From contig CM043968.1 in NCBI GenBank assembly GCA_014529385.2, forward strand, positions 28,667,513 to 28,731,512: a DNA stretch of 64,000 nucleotides, in the 5' to 3' direction. Under the pieces are notes generated by a model that saw nothing but the letters and a program-made list of their open reading frames with translations, did no database searches and was not told where the DNA came from. Made by a program: the position numbers and the translations under genes. The stretch is from Adiantum capillus-veneris (lineage: Eukaryota; Streptophyta; Polypodiopsida; Polypodiales; Pteridaceae). This document shows positions 46,988-58,091 of this stretch, in pieces. Numbering within the stretch: position 1 is the stretch's first letter; each line of letters starts with the position of its first letter.

Positions 46988-48065
46988 TGTAACATTTAAT
47001 GGCCTAATAACTTGTGGGTAGCGGAAATGAGCATGAACATAGTGGGCATTTCATTAGAATAGATTCCTAATGAGAATTACAAGAGTGCTTGGGTGGAGAG
47101 AGCAACAAAAAGCATAACACCTAATTAGATAGCATCGACAATACTTTCAAAAGAGAGAGAAATTAAGCTATTGACAACAGTTGAGGACCAGATTTGCATG
47201 GAGCCGGTCCCCCCTCCAAAAGGCTTTGTATTATGGTTTGTCCCATCAAGAGAGACATTGTACAATACAATTCTTTGTGTTCCTTCAAGACTAGATAGTG
47301 CAATGAAGATGAAAGCTTCATGCACTAAGCAAACACAACTTGAATTATCCCCGTTCTCAGACCCAAGACCTCACACACCTTCGAAGATGGTGAGAGCTAG
47401 CAGGGTATGAGAGTAGATTGAGAGGAAAAAGAAGTATCTTACGAGAAATATGTACATCTCCTCTTATAATCACTCATATTAGCATAGCTTTAGCTTAGTA
47501 ATTAGCTTGGTAGAGGAGATGAGCATGCATTGAAGCTTGGCTCTTGGTTGGATTTGCATCCACAAGCCAAGAGTGTGTCGATGTAGGCTTCTATCTCACA
47601 AGCTTGGAGTAGGTGATGAGCTCTCCATTAAAGCTTGGGAAGAGATAGTCTTCTCTTTCTTCACACACTAGATTGTGTGAGTGTGTGTGTGATAATGCCT
47701 TGCAAAAATCAACCCCCTCTGTCTCTTGGGCGAGCCCTCTTGCTATTTGCTCTTGCTCCAGCCTCATTGGCCCTCCCCAAGTCAAGCCAATGACCATTAA
47801 GCAGCATAAGTGATAGCCTTTTGACATGTGTCCCCCTTTCCTCTTTTGTGAGAGCTTTAGGTAATTTAATGATTAAACTAAACTCTCATTGGACCCCTTT
47901 GCCTCCTGGCCAATAGGAATCAGGCAAGCCATTGGGCTCCTGAATGCTCATTGGACCCCTTGGGAGACTGCCCAATAGTCTTCTAGGAGACTTAATTCTC
48001 ATTGGTTATTTCATCTGGGCTAGGGAGCTGACATGTGTCCCTAATTCCCTTTGTGTAAAGGGAGC

Positions 48066-48147
<82 letters not shown>

Positions 48148-48525
48148 CTTTCTCTCTCATCCCCTACTCCCAAGGCTCGCCCCCTCCTATGTAGGGATTT
48201 TAAAAGACTTTTTGGTCACACACAAAGCATCCAATTTCCCCTAGGGTTGACCTTTGGACCCAACCTTTGAATTTTGGAACCTTAGCATTTTGGAAGTCTT
48301 AATGGGCTGAAGCTTAGGGTCTTTTTAGCCCATTGTTGCACATGGCTCTTTTGCAGATGGCCCCCCCTTTGGATCCCTATTTTCCCTCCTATGGATCCCT
48401 ACTGTGGCCGGTCTGCTAGCTTAAACAATATTCTAGCTTTTTCTCCCCTGGCACTTCCCCACATTAAATGATCAGTTTAATATGAGAAAATCATTTAGGA
48501 GAATTAGATATTGATTATTATGACA
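46988..48525 (-). mobile_element. Solo LTR of the F family
   Basis: 1538 bp. Minus strand runs TGTCATAATAATCAATATC...AAATGTTACA and aligns along its length with the F LTR, including CAAGCCAAGAGTGT/CTTGGCTATGG and the CTTCGAAGGTGT blocks. The exact 5-bp duplication GGCCA stands on both sides (46983-46987 and 48526-48530). No internal region is present, so it is a solo LTR left by LTR-LTR recombination. Confidence 0.92.
48067..48146 (+). repeat. (TG)n microsatellite, about 40 units
   Basis: Uninterrupted 80-bp TG run inside the solo LTR. Confidence 0.97.
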
Positions 48526-48530
48526 GGCCA

Positions 48531-49777
48531 CAAGATCTATAAGTTGTCCCTCTCTTAAGCTCCAAAGTCTGTTCGCCTTTCTATCTCCCAAGTCACTACG
48601 GGAAACTTCCTCTATTTCTTGTTCGTCTCCCAAGCCGCTTCACAAAGCTTCGCTGCAGGTTGAACCTCTTGCACATCTCTCAAAGAGTGCCCACACAAGT
48701 CCCAAGTACTTCTTGAAACTTTTCCCAAGGAGGTGATTCCCAAAAATCACTTACAACACACCCGCAAATATAGTGTTTCAAAACACTAAGTCGCAGAGGG
48801 AAAAAGTCGACGTCAAAGGGGTGGGAGTTGACGTTGTTGGACGCCTTTTACAACGTTGTCGGTGGCTAGGGGATCTCGAGCAGCCGTGGACGCCAACAGG
48901 CGAGGAAGAGCAGGTTTGTCGCTGCATCACCGTGGATGCCAAACAATGTTTTCATCTGCTCACAAGGTAGAGACGGGTGATAACAAGGGGCTTGGGGGGC
49001 ATCGTTTCAAAAATGCTAGCGAGGAGTGCTTTAGGCGCCACTTCACAACAACGTTTTAAAAAGGAAGAGGAAGCGACTAGGGAGTGGGAAAGCAATGCTG
49101 TCAATGAGGTTCTTCTCCTCCACTTTGCTCCTCCACACCAAGGCTCTTCAAGCACAACAAGGATTTGATACCATGTCAAAGTCGACAATGCGGAAGTGTA
49201 GAATTCATATATGAGCCAAGCCTGGACTTGGCTATGTTGTTTGGGAGTGCGTAGGCTTCGACCCATTTACTCACATAGCATGTTGCCTTGACTATCAACT
49301 TGTTCTTCCTTATTGAAAGCCCCCATAAAATATTATTCCCACTTCATGAATATCTCTACAAATTGAATGGTGATCAATGGTGTCATATCTATTGCAGTGG
49401 GTCTACCCATTTTGAAGAAAATATCACATGTTTTATAGAAGGCTCAAACATCTCGCATCATACTTTGCCACCATAAACTAGCATGTAGAATCTTTGAGTG
49501 ATATCAGTGGAGAAATTCCCTCCCAAGCTCCCGAGCCTCAGTCATAACCTTCATTCTTGCTTACAGAGATATAGAAATTATAGTGAATTTCAATCTTCTT
49601 AGGATGAGCGGCTTCTTTCTAGATTGTGACCAAGTCTTTGGTAAACCCCATACAACAAGACATCATAAAATTCCTGCCATTTTGAATATGGTTCTTCAAC
49701 AGTTGGATTATGCAACAAATCAACATCTACTGGCTCATCCCTTAATGACATTGTTGAGATACGTTCATGTTGACCGT
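48531..49777. other. Unassigned repeat-derived sequence between solo LTR and element I
   Basis: The left part probably continues the K LTR. At 49168-49185, TTTGATACCATGTCAAAGTC read on the minus strand looks like an LTR end (TTTGACA) followed by a TGGTATCAAA primer-like site, but no partner LTR was found. No coding gene recognised. Confidence 0.4.
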
Positions 49778-50712
49778 TGGGTCAACAACACAACATAACT
49801 CAAGTTTCGTACCAAAGTCTTATCTTTTGCGAGTTATGAAATGCTGCGGATTATGGCTATAAACGTCATTTGTAATGAGTAGTTATTCTAGTTTTGAGAA
49901 GCCGGGGTGCAATGGCACTTCTAGATTGTAAATACAAAGCCATTTGACCCTTTCAACCCCATTTTTGGTTAAACCTAAGGTAGCCTTAGTATATAAGGTA
50001 CCTAGGTCATTTTGTAAAAAGACTTTTATCATAATCAAAACTTTAGCGCTGCCGTCTACTGTGTGTGAGAGAGAAAGAGAGTGAGCATGATCTTTATCCT
50101 CTCGCTACGCCCGGCTCGCTCAACACATTGGAGATCCGACTGCACCATTACTATAGGCTCGAGGAGAGCTACGCGACAACGCCAAGCATTCCACGCGAGA
50201 CGAAGCGCATACGCCGACGCATCACGAGCTATTTGTGGCCGTAAGTGTATCAAACGATGTCTGTTTTCTATGTGCTAGTAGTCTATAGAATCGTGGCGAC
50301 ATAAGCTACGCATAGGTACTCATAAATTTCAGTTTCGAGCACTTTCAAAATTTTGCTAGGTCATCCTACGCATTTTCTGCAGATGGGTTTAGAGTGAGGT
50401 TTTTGAGTGTAGAAGCTTAGGGACAGGTGTATCCTAGTGAGGGGATGGTGTTCCTTAAGTTTCGTACGAATTTGGCATGATTAGGTGAGTTACCTTCCGT
50501 ATGTGTGTATGTGGCTAGGTGGTGTAGTTGAGAGCAGTGAGGTTCTTGATTGTGGTTTAGTTGGCCTTCCAGAGTGTTGTATGTGTAGGATGGTCTCAGC
50601 CTGACAAGCTAAAGAGATTTCCTCCGTGTGCCTATCGTGTCATCTATGTCCTCGATTGACATTATGTTGATCTAGGTAGTGTTTGCATGCACTTCATGGG
50701 TGTGTGAGTCGC
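49778..50712 (+). repeat. First LTR copy of element I (lacks its last 12 bp)
   Basis: 935 bp, TGGGTCAACAAC...GAGTCGC. TATATAA at 49990-49996. It runs directly into the second copy; the terminal TCCCGTCCAACA present in copy two is absent. Confidence 0.9.
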
Positions 50713-51656
50713 TGGGTCAACAACACAACATAACTCAAGTTTTGTACCAAAGTCTTATCTTTTGCGAGTTATGAAATTCTGCGGATTATGGCTATAAATG
50801 TCATTGTAATGAGTAGTTATTCTAGTTTCAGAAGCCGGGGTGCAATGGCACTTCCAGATTGTAAATACAAAGCCATTTGACCCTTTCAACCCCATTTTTG
50901 GTTAAACCTAAGGTAGCCTTAGTATATAAGGTACCTAGGTCATTTTGTAAAGAGACTTTTTCATAATCAAAACTTAGCGCTGCCGTCTACTGTGTATGAG
51001 ACAGAAAGAGAGTGAGCGTGAGCTTTATCCTCTCGCTACGCCCAGCTCGCTCAACACATTGGAGATCCGACTGCACCATTGCTGTAGGCTCGAGGAGAGC
51101 TACGTGACAACGCCAAGCATTCCACGCGAGACGAAGCGCACACGCCGACGCATCTACGAGCTATTTGTGGCCGTAAGTGTATCAAACGATGTCTGTTTTC
51201 TGCGTGCTAGTAGTCTATAGAATCGTGGAGACATAAGCTACGCATAGGTACTCATAAATTTCAGTTTCGAGCACTTTCAAAATTCTGCTTTGTCATCCTA
51301 CGCGTTTTCTGCAGATGGGTTTAGAGTGAGGGTTTTGAGTGTAGAAGCTTAGGGACAGGTGTATCCTAGTGAGGGGATGGTGTTCCTTAAGTTTCGTATG
51401 AATCTGGCATGATTAGGTGAGTTACCTTCCGTATGTGTGTATGTGGCTAGGTGGTGTAGTTGAGAGCAGTGAGGTTCTTGATTGTGGTTTAGTTGGTCTT
51501 CCAGAGTTTTGTATGTGTAGGATGGTCTCAGCCTGACAAGCTAAAGAGATTTCCTCTGTGTGCCTATCGTGTCATCTATGTCCTCGATTGACATTATGTT
51601 GATCTAGGTAGTGTTTGCATGCACTTCATGGGTGTGTGAGTTGCTCCCGTCCAACA
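50713..51656 (+). repeat. Second LTR copy of element I
   Basis: 944 bp, TGGGTCAACAAC...GTCCAACA, next to the primer site. TATATAAGG at 50923-50931. Differs from copy one at a few percent of positions by eye. Contains CATCCTACGCGT (51294-51305), a half of the leader palindrome. Confidence 0.9.
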
Positions 51657-51657
51657 T

Positions 51658-51675
51658 TGGCGCCGCTGCCGGGGA
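51658..51675 (+). other. Primer binding site of element I, tRNA-Asp type
   Basis: TGGCGCCGCTGCCGGGGA begins two bases after the LTR end and differs by one base from the tRNA-Asp complement used by Athila-like elements. Confidence 0.85.
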
Positions 51676-54331
51676 CACAAGGACATAAGTAGGTTTCCTA
51701 CTAACACTCGTGTGATGGTTGCTTGATTTAGTTTCGGCTAAAGAAAGCGTTTTTCTTAAGTGGATCTGAAGAGGATATTCCGCGATCAAGTGGATAGCCA
51801 GGAAGCGTGTGTCTTGCCGAGGGTCTGCGACTAGATAGGCTTAGTTAGGATCTGTGGATTAGAGTAGTTGTTGGTGGTCGAGTGATTTGTGAGGTGATAA
51901 AAGCGTTTACTAGTCCGTGTGTGGCAGTGAAGCGTTTTTCTACTCATAGATGCAAAACCCCATATGATTTGTAGGAGTAGCTTTAGGTAAGTGATCCGAT
52001 TCTGATCAGGAGCTATTCAACATTGAATTATTTGCTAAAGTGCTTGATTGCATTTGAAATCACAGAAAAGTGTGCTTTTGAGGGTAAAAATGCATTAAAC
52101 AAGCTTTTGTGGAAATTTTGGTATGACTGACCGATGCTGTGCATCTAAAAGAGCATTTGCAAGGATTCTGTGAAGAAAACCTGCAATTCTGTAAACATAG
52201 ACATCCTACGCGTAGGATGTCTCAAGGGGGTTATGGAGACCAAATTTGAAAATTCTGACGGCACCAGTGGGTTCAGAGGGTAGGTTTTACCCTAGTAACA
52301 TATTGACTTGGGTGTTATTCCCTATTTTTGTTGACCAAAAGCCAAAAGGCAGAGTCAAAAAACGTAAAATTTCAGCAAAGGCTTAATTGAGTGATTTTTG
52401 CATGTTTTTGCAATTGTGAAGCATACTTGCACTTGCTGAGAGCATAAGGAAGCATCAGGGACACTTCCGTCTCAAAAAATCAGCAGTAGACATCCTACGC
52501 GTAGGATGTCTACAGGGTGATCCGGTGGAAATTTTGAAATTCTAAGTTGATCAATGTGTTCAGAAGGTAGGTTTTACCCTATTTTCACCTGGAAAGTGGA
52601 AATTTGACCAAATTTTGACAGATCAAAGCCAAAAGATGAGAATTGCCAGACATCCTACCCAAATTGTGCCCAAGGAATAATTTTGAGACCAAACCATAGG
52701 ATGACTCTAAAGGCATGTTCGAAATGTTGTATTGAGTGCATGTGATAAATTTCATCTCATTTGGGTCAGTGAAAGGAAGATTGAACAGACCTTAGAGTTT
52801 TTGACTGAAAAAGGCAAGGATAGCTAGTTTTGGGGTCTTTTGACATCCAAATTAAAATCTAAGCATACCACTGGGTTACTGACATCAAGGGGAAGCTGTG
52901 GGACAAGTCTGGGGTCAAACATGCCAAAAAGACATCCTACGCGTAACGCGTAGGATGTCTTCTGTGTGATTTTGGACTCTAAACAAAATTCTGAGCATAC
53001 CACAGTGATCAACACCTTAAGGAGACTCTGCGGTTCAAATTTGGGGCAATTATGAGCAGTAAGACATCCTACGCGTAGGATGTCTATTGCATAATTCTGA
53101 AACCAAAATTCTACTGTGACCATACCATGCTATCATATAGCCTTAGGCAAGCCTCCTAGGCATATTTGGTCCAATTTGGAGTTGATTTGACTTGGGAATT
53201 CATCAAAACAGACATCAGGCTTTTGGAACAGATTCTTGATCATTTGACCAACCTATAGGTGTCAGAATCAAAAAGTAAAAAGATCTGTGAGTTTAGCACA
53301 TCAAGGGGAAGCTACAGTGCAAGTTTGAGCTGAAACAAAGCAAAAAGACATCCTACGCGTAGGATGTCTCCAAGGTCATAAAGTGGTCAAAATTCTACTT
53401 TGGCCATATAGGGAGGTTCTAAGTGTCTCAAGGATTCCAGAAATTTTTTCAAAAGTGAATTTGGACCTTGTTTGGCCTATTTACCAAGCAAAGACAAGAA
53501 TTGTCAGACACCTACTCTTGGAGTGCACTAGAAGCTCTTGCAACCTAAATCTTGACCTATTGGCATCCAAATTCAATTTTGAGCATACCATTGGGTTGCT
53601 GAGCACTAGGAGAATCTTGGGATCAAGTTTGGACAAAATCTGAGTAGTTAGACATCCTACGCGTAGGATGTCTCCAGCTTGATTTAGGACTCCAAACCAA
53701 CTTATGAGCACACCACTGTGATCAGCACATCAAGGAGAAGCTGGGATGTCTCAAGGCCATTTTAAGGTCCAAATGAAATTCTGAGCATACCATTGTGTTG
53801 CTGGACTTAAGGGGAGTCTCTAGACCAAATTTTGTTAAATTCTGAGCATATAGACATCCTACGCGTAGGATGTCTCAAGGCCATTTTTTAGGGTCCAACT
53901 GTAATTTTGACCATACAGAAGTGTTCACAGTGTCATAGAGATCCCAAATCTTCTTTTAAAATTGAATTTGGACTCATTTTGACCAGTCTAAACTGCATTT
54001 CACTGTTTTGGTCATAACTTTCACAAACGGTATCGGATCGGAAAAGTTTTTATATCAAGACGTAGCCTGAGAGCGGCTCTACAGATCTTAGAGCAAAACC
54101 TGAACTAAATGTATGCCTATGGCAACCATTTAGTTCTATTTTGAAAAAAACGTCGTTTGAGGCCTCAAAATACATTCGCAAGTTAGGGGCGTCTGAAAGC
54201 GACAATTTGCGAGAATTGTGACGAAACGGTTGTGGTTTTGGACATAGTTTCGACTTTTCCCTAACCAAAGCACTTGAACACAGTGGACTAAGTCTACTTG
54301 AACCAAGAAAAAGCTCTTAAGCCCAGAAATC
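51676..54331 (+). promoter_or_regulatory. Long leader of element I with no open frame
   Basis: 2.65 kb between primer site and gag. It is built from diverged repeats (AATTCTGAGCATACCA, CATCAAGGGGAAGCT and TTTTGGCCATA-like blocks recur) that carry the palindrome array listed separately. The position matches the packaging/dimerisation leader of retroelement RNAs. Confidence 0.7.
52199..53875 (+). repeat. Array of a perfect 24-bp palindrome (6 copies), one expanded copy and two half sites
   Basis: The arm AGACATCCTACG followed directly by its reverse complement occurs at 52199-52222, 52488-52511, 53062-53085, 53346-53369, 53650-53673 and 53852-53875. At 52930-52960 the arms are lengthened to 15 nt (AGACATCCTACGCGT) around a single A. 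Half sites stand at 52648-52658 and about 53742-53750. The centre is always ACGCGT. Flanks diverge far more than the palindromes. Confidence 0.95.
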
Positions 54332-55684
54332 ATGTCTACCCTAGATTCAAACGCAGCTTACACAAGCTTGGAGATCCCGACGATAGAGGAATATCCTCCC
54401 ACAATGGATCTTCCAAACTTGCAATTGATAAAGATCCATCTTGTTGAGAGAGTTTGGAGGATTGGTCATGAGAGTGAAGGACTATATAGATACATTGACG
54501 ACAATGAGGTCAATCTTTATAGGTGCTCAGATCCATACCTAGAAGAGATAACGGATTACAAGCTCTTATATGTCTACACATACGGAGTCGACTGTCAATG
54601 GAGATCTATAGTTGTCGACAAGTATGGACGAGAATACAGAGTTGTAGAAAGCACAAATCCACAGACTGTACTAGAAAGAGGTGAATATTTGGTCAATGAA
54701 GGACCACAAATGCCTCCACCAAACACGAGAATTCCTATAGGAATTCCAAGAAGAGAGCCACCACGATTCCCTTCAAGAGCGATAACGAGAGAAGGATTGG
54801 GAGAGTCTCCGGTTAGACTTGTAGACAATCGACGAGTTAGACCATCCCAAGTCCAGAAATGGGTAAAAAGAAAATACTCTGGAGATAAAGATCCGAGAGA
54901 TCACGTAGCGGCTTTTAGAAGAGTGATTAGAGCAGAGGAAGTTTTAGATTTTGAGACACAGTTTGCAGGATTTGGATTGACTCTAGAAGATGATGCAGCT
55001 ACATGGTTCGACTCGGTGGAAAAATGGGATTTTGAGACCCTAGATGAGCTGTTTGAGGAGTTTATTGAAGAATTCTCGCCAAAAGGCATTGCTCACAACA
55101 CGGTCACGCAAATCCATAGATTCAAACAGAAAGAGAATGAATCAGTACGCAAAGCATCATTATGGCTCAAGAGATATGTTAAGCTCTATCCGAGAGCGCA
55201 ATTACCTACGCAAGCACGACTGATGCTGATCTTTATCCAGGGAATGAGACATGTGGGCCTTCAAAAGGATCTGCATATGATAAGGAGGATGACGCTAAAT
55301 GAGTTGATCAAAGAAGCTCTTTATCTAGTGGATAACTGTGAGGCATACAAAGAAAAGGCCTTACAAAGTCAAGGAGATGACACATCCTCTCAGCACAGTG
55401 TTTCACAGATAAGTGAGTCCATTGCCAAGCCAACGGCACCTATTGATAAAAAAAAGCTTATCGACGACTTGGTCAAGAGGTTGATTCCTCTTGTAAGGTC
55501 TGATTCGGGAGAGCCGAAGTGGTGTGAAATTGAGAGAAAATGGACAAACTATACGGGTGAAGAGTGCTATTATAGCATGGAAAATGCTAGGGAGAGGTAT
55601 GTAAACCCTGTTCCAGAAGCACCTACTCCACCTAGATACATTACGGGGAATGCGCCAGGACCAGTAGGAGTTTTAAGGCCATAG
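54332..55684 (+). pseudogene. gag of element I (first 450 codons open)
   Basis: The ATG at 54332 opens MSTLDSNAAYTSLEIPTIEE. The N-terminal 150 residues (TDYKLLYVYTYGVDCQWRSI, VVDKYGREYRVV) match no family I recognise. Residues about 165-365 have the retrotrans_gag pattern: VQKWVKRKYSGDKDPRDHVA, LTLEDDAATWFDSVEKWDFE, TLDELFEEFIEEFSPKGIAH, RFKQKENESVRKASLWLKRY and a final helix LNELIKEALYLVDNCEAY. It would assemble the element's capsid. TAG at 55682-55684 ends the open stretch, but the same frame carries on downstream with further stops, so the full protein was longer. Confidence 0.85.
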
Positions 55685-56461
55685 CTTGTCTTAGGACAAC
55701 AACCTCCGCTGCCAGGTGCTAGAATGTAGGTAGACATGAGATACATGCCAATGATGGAAGCATCAAATAAACCAACGCCAGTACTAGCTACAATGTGGTA
55801 TAGCAACCAAAGTGAGTACTACCCTTCGGAGCAACAAAATGTGAGAGAAACACATGGAGTGGTGAGGCCTGTACAACCTCCACCTCCTGGGTTTTAGTCG
55901 AAAGAAAGAAGGTATGAAATGGATGAAATGGCATTGCGATTCATTGCAAATAGCGGCTTATCTAGGTCAAAGCTTGCTTATAGCCAAGAGGAAATGCTCA
56001 AAGAATCTCCTCAACCAGAGACAGATTGTCACAAAAGTCGTGACAACCACTTGGTCAAACAATGTCCTCATACGGAGATCACTGAAGTAAATGCCTATTG
56101 TCTTGAGTGTGGCATCTCTCACTTGAACCCCGATTGCCCGAAAAACCCAAACCAAATCAGGAAAATCACAACAAATGTATCAGGGATTGTTCATCTCCCT
56201 AGTAGCTCAGAAAATGAAAATGTCATACCAGTTCAAGTGGTTACAAGAGCACAAGCTCAAAAGAAAGCTGATGAGAATCCAGAGACAAAGAACACGGAAA
56301 GTGACACGAGTCCAAAGACAGATGATGGACTAAAGACAAACGCACCTAGTTAGAAAACCAAGAGCAAACGAAATAGTTAGAAAGCTAGAAAGCATAGGAG
56401 GAAAGCACGCAGGAAACGAGAGTAAAAATACCTAGTTGAAAAGCTTACCGAAGCTCAGGAG
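55685..56461 (+). pseudogene. gag C-terminus of element I with two zinc-knuckle-like motifs
   Basis: Same frame as the gag upstream. After a Pro/Gln-rich stretch broken by TAG at 55727-55729 and 55895-55897, residues from 55919 include CHKSRDNHLVKQC and CLECGISHLNPDC. The second fits C-x2-C-x3-H-x4-C, and the first has the same spacing with S for the second C. VVTRAQAQKKADENPE follows, then a very basic stretch with TAG at 56351-56353 and 56378-56380 and TAA at 56423-56425. RNA binding is inferred from the knuckles and charge. Confidence 0.75.
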
Positions 56462-57901
56462 ATGATAAAACAACATGAGGAAAAGGAGGCACCTTCTCTT
56501 ACACAGATGGTTAAACCTCTGGAAGAACCATCCACGGATGAGAAACCGAGAAGTGCTAGTTCAGGAGGATCTGTGTTGGCAGAGAAGGTTAATGAGACAT
56601 TAGATGCCCTCTTGAAAGCCTATGATGTGAGGCTCAAAAACAACCAAACCCAAGAACACAGGTGGATGACATATCCCTATGCGGAACTAGAAAAGCAAAA
56701 ATTTGAAATGTGCCAGAAAATGATTCAAACAACCCAAGCTTTATTAGAACCACCAATTGCAAAACCTGAGGATGTGATCCGTGTCATGCGTACACAAGTA
56801 ATCCCACCAAACCAGGAACTAAAAGAGCCAGACTCTAGTCATGAGCACAGACCAAACCTCAAAGACCCAGCATTAGAACCAAGGATAGTACTGAATACCA
56901 CTGATAACTCTTCTGAGGGATTTCACCAAGCTATACCTGAGGATTGTAAAGAGATAGATGGTCTTGACGAATTGTGGAAACAAGTCAGAGAGGCCAATGA
57001 AGCCGATGAGCTAAGAAGACGAGTAGACAAGACTGGTGATGACCGAGGAGTGTTTCTACCACCAATAGAGGAATTTGAGACTGGATCTCAAATGAATCTA
57101 GACGTGCAATCGTATTGGGGCGACAAAGGATCTGTACAATCTATGGATAGTCAACCCCATTCGCTAAGAACACTACCGTCCTACATGGGAGAGTACGAGA
57201 CCAAGTCAGATGTGGTTGCAGTCCCATCACAGAGACTGTCTCCCAACAAGGCCATCGATTCAAAGGGGCTAGTAGATATTCTATCTACTCCAGTCACCTG
57301 TACAATAATGTTAGTCGAGTTGCTCAGAATACGACCAAACATGTGGGCTAATGTGGGTAAATGTCTAGAGAAATTTGGTGTAAAAACCCCAATGACTCAA
57401 ATCGAGGAAGGCATCAAAGAGCTTGAAATGCCTCAACTAAATACTAGGCCAGTTCCATTAAACAAGGTAGGCGAGTATTACGAGGGAGAAGAGGGAAACA
57501 CCACCCTTCTTGTGGAATTCAATAATTTAAAAACCATGGAAATCCTTGACAGTGGAGCTGGTGTGGCCATTGCAATCAAAGAGGTTTGGAAAAAATGGGA
57601 AAAACCTGCCTTGATATCCACACGAATGACCCTGCAGCTTGCAGACGGACACAAGGAAAAGCCCCTAGGACTGCTAGAAAAAGTACTTGTTACTTCTTGT
57701 GGCATTGAATATGAACACACTTTTGCTGTTGTTGACTTTGGCAAGAAGAACAACTATGACATCATTCTGGGAAGACCATTCCTACGACAATTGAAAATGG
57801 TCCAAGATTGGGGTTATGACCATATATACCTCAGACATATGGAAACCATAACAAAGGTAAACTTAAGGGACCATAGTTATAGGGATGTGAGAGGAGTTTG
57901 A
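56462..57901 (+). pseudogene. linker and retropepsin-like protease of element I
   Basis: Continues the gag frame. An acidic linker of about 320 codons (WKQVREANEADELRRRVDKT) precedes the protease. The protease holds NTTLLVEFNNLKTMEILDSG and AGVAIAIK, with catalytic D-S-G-A at about 57550. The second half is CGIEYEHTFAVVDFGKKNNY and IILGRPFLRQL, the I/L-L-G-R-x-F-L signature of retropepsins. The protease would cut the polyprotein. A one-base shift near 57890 ends this frame at TGA. Confidence 0.8.
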
Positions 57902-58091
57902 TTCCGCCACAGTAGCAGGATCAGAACTTCCAGCTTGGTTAGGTAAGCCTAAAGAACTGTGGATGTGTGGAGCTTCACAATGTGGTAGCTTGAAACGTGC
58001 GGAATGTATTCTAGAGTGGGTTATAGAGGATATGGACTATATCCCAGAACCATTTCCTGAAGAAGAGTTAGAGCCTTTTGGATGGGAACAC
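57890..58091 (+). pseudogene. Element I pol, segment left of copia H
   Basis: In the +1 frame relative to the protease: EFDSATVAGSELPAWLGKPK, CGASQCGSLKRAECILEWVI, PFPEEELEPFGWEH. The reading continues after copia H as ILATLYVCAVEDAPTTKF. The role is unknown; it lies between protease and the expected reverse transcriptase. Confidence 0.65.

Noticed and set aside
47944-48147. Open frame ending in an alternating Val-Cys tract
   Set aside because: It is the translation of the (TG)40 microsatellite inside the solo LTR.
49165-49200. Primer-site-like TGGTATCAAA next to TTTGACA on the minus strand
   Set aside because: No partner LTR or internal coding sequence could be found, so it was not called as an element.
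50056-51220. Open frames repeated in the two LTR copies of element I
   Set aside because: They differ in frame and length between the two LTRs and have no domain; they reflect the duplicated LTR sequence.
52199-53875. Palindromes as transcription terminators or recombinase sites
   Set aside because: There is no loop, no T-run and no recombinase gene nearby; copies are regularly repeated inside a retroelement leader.
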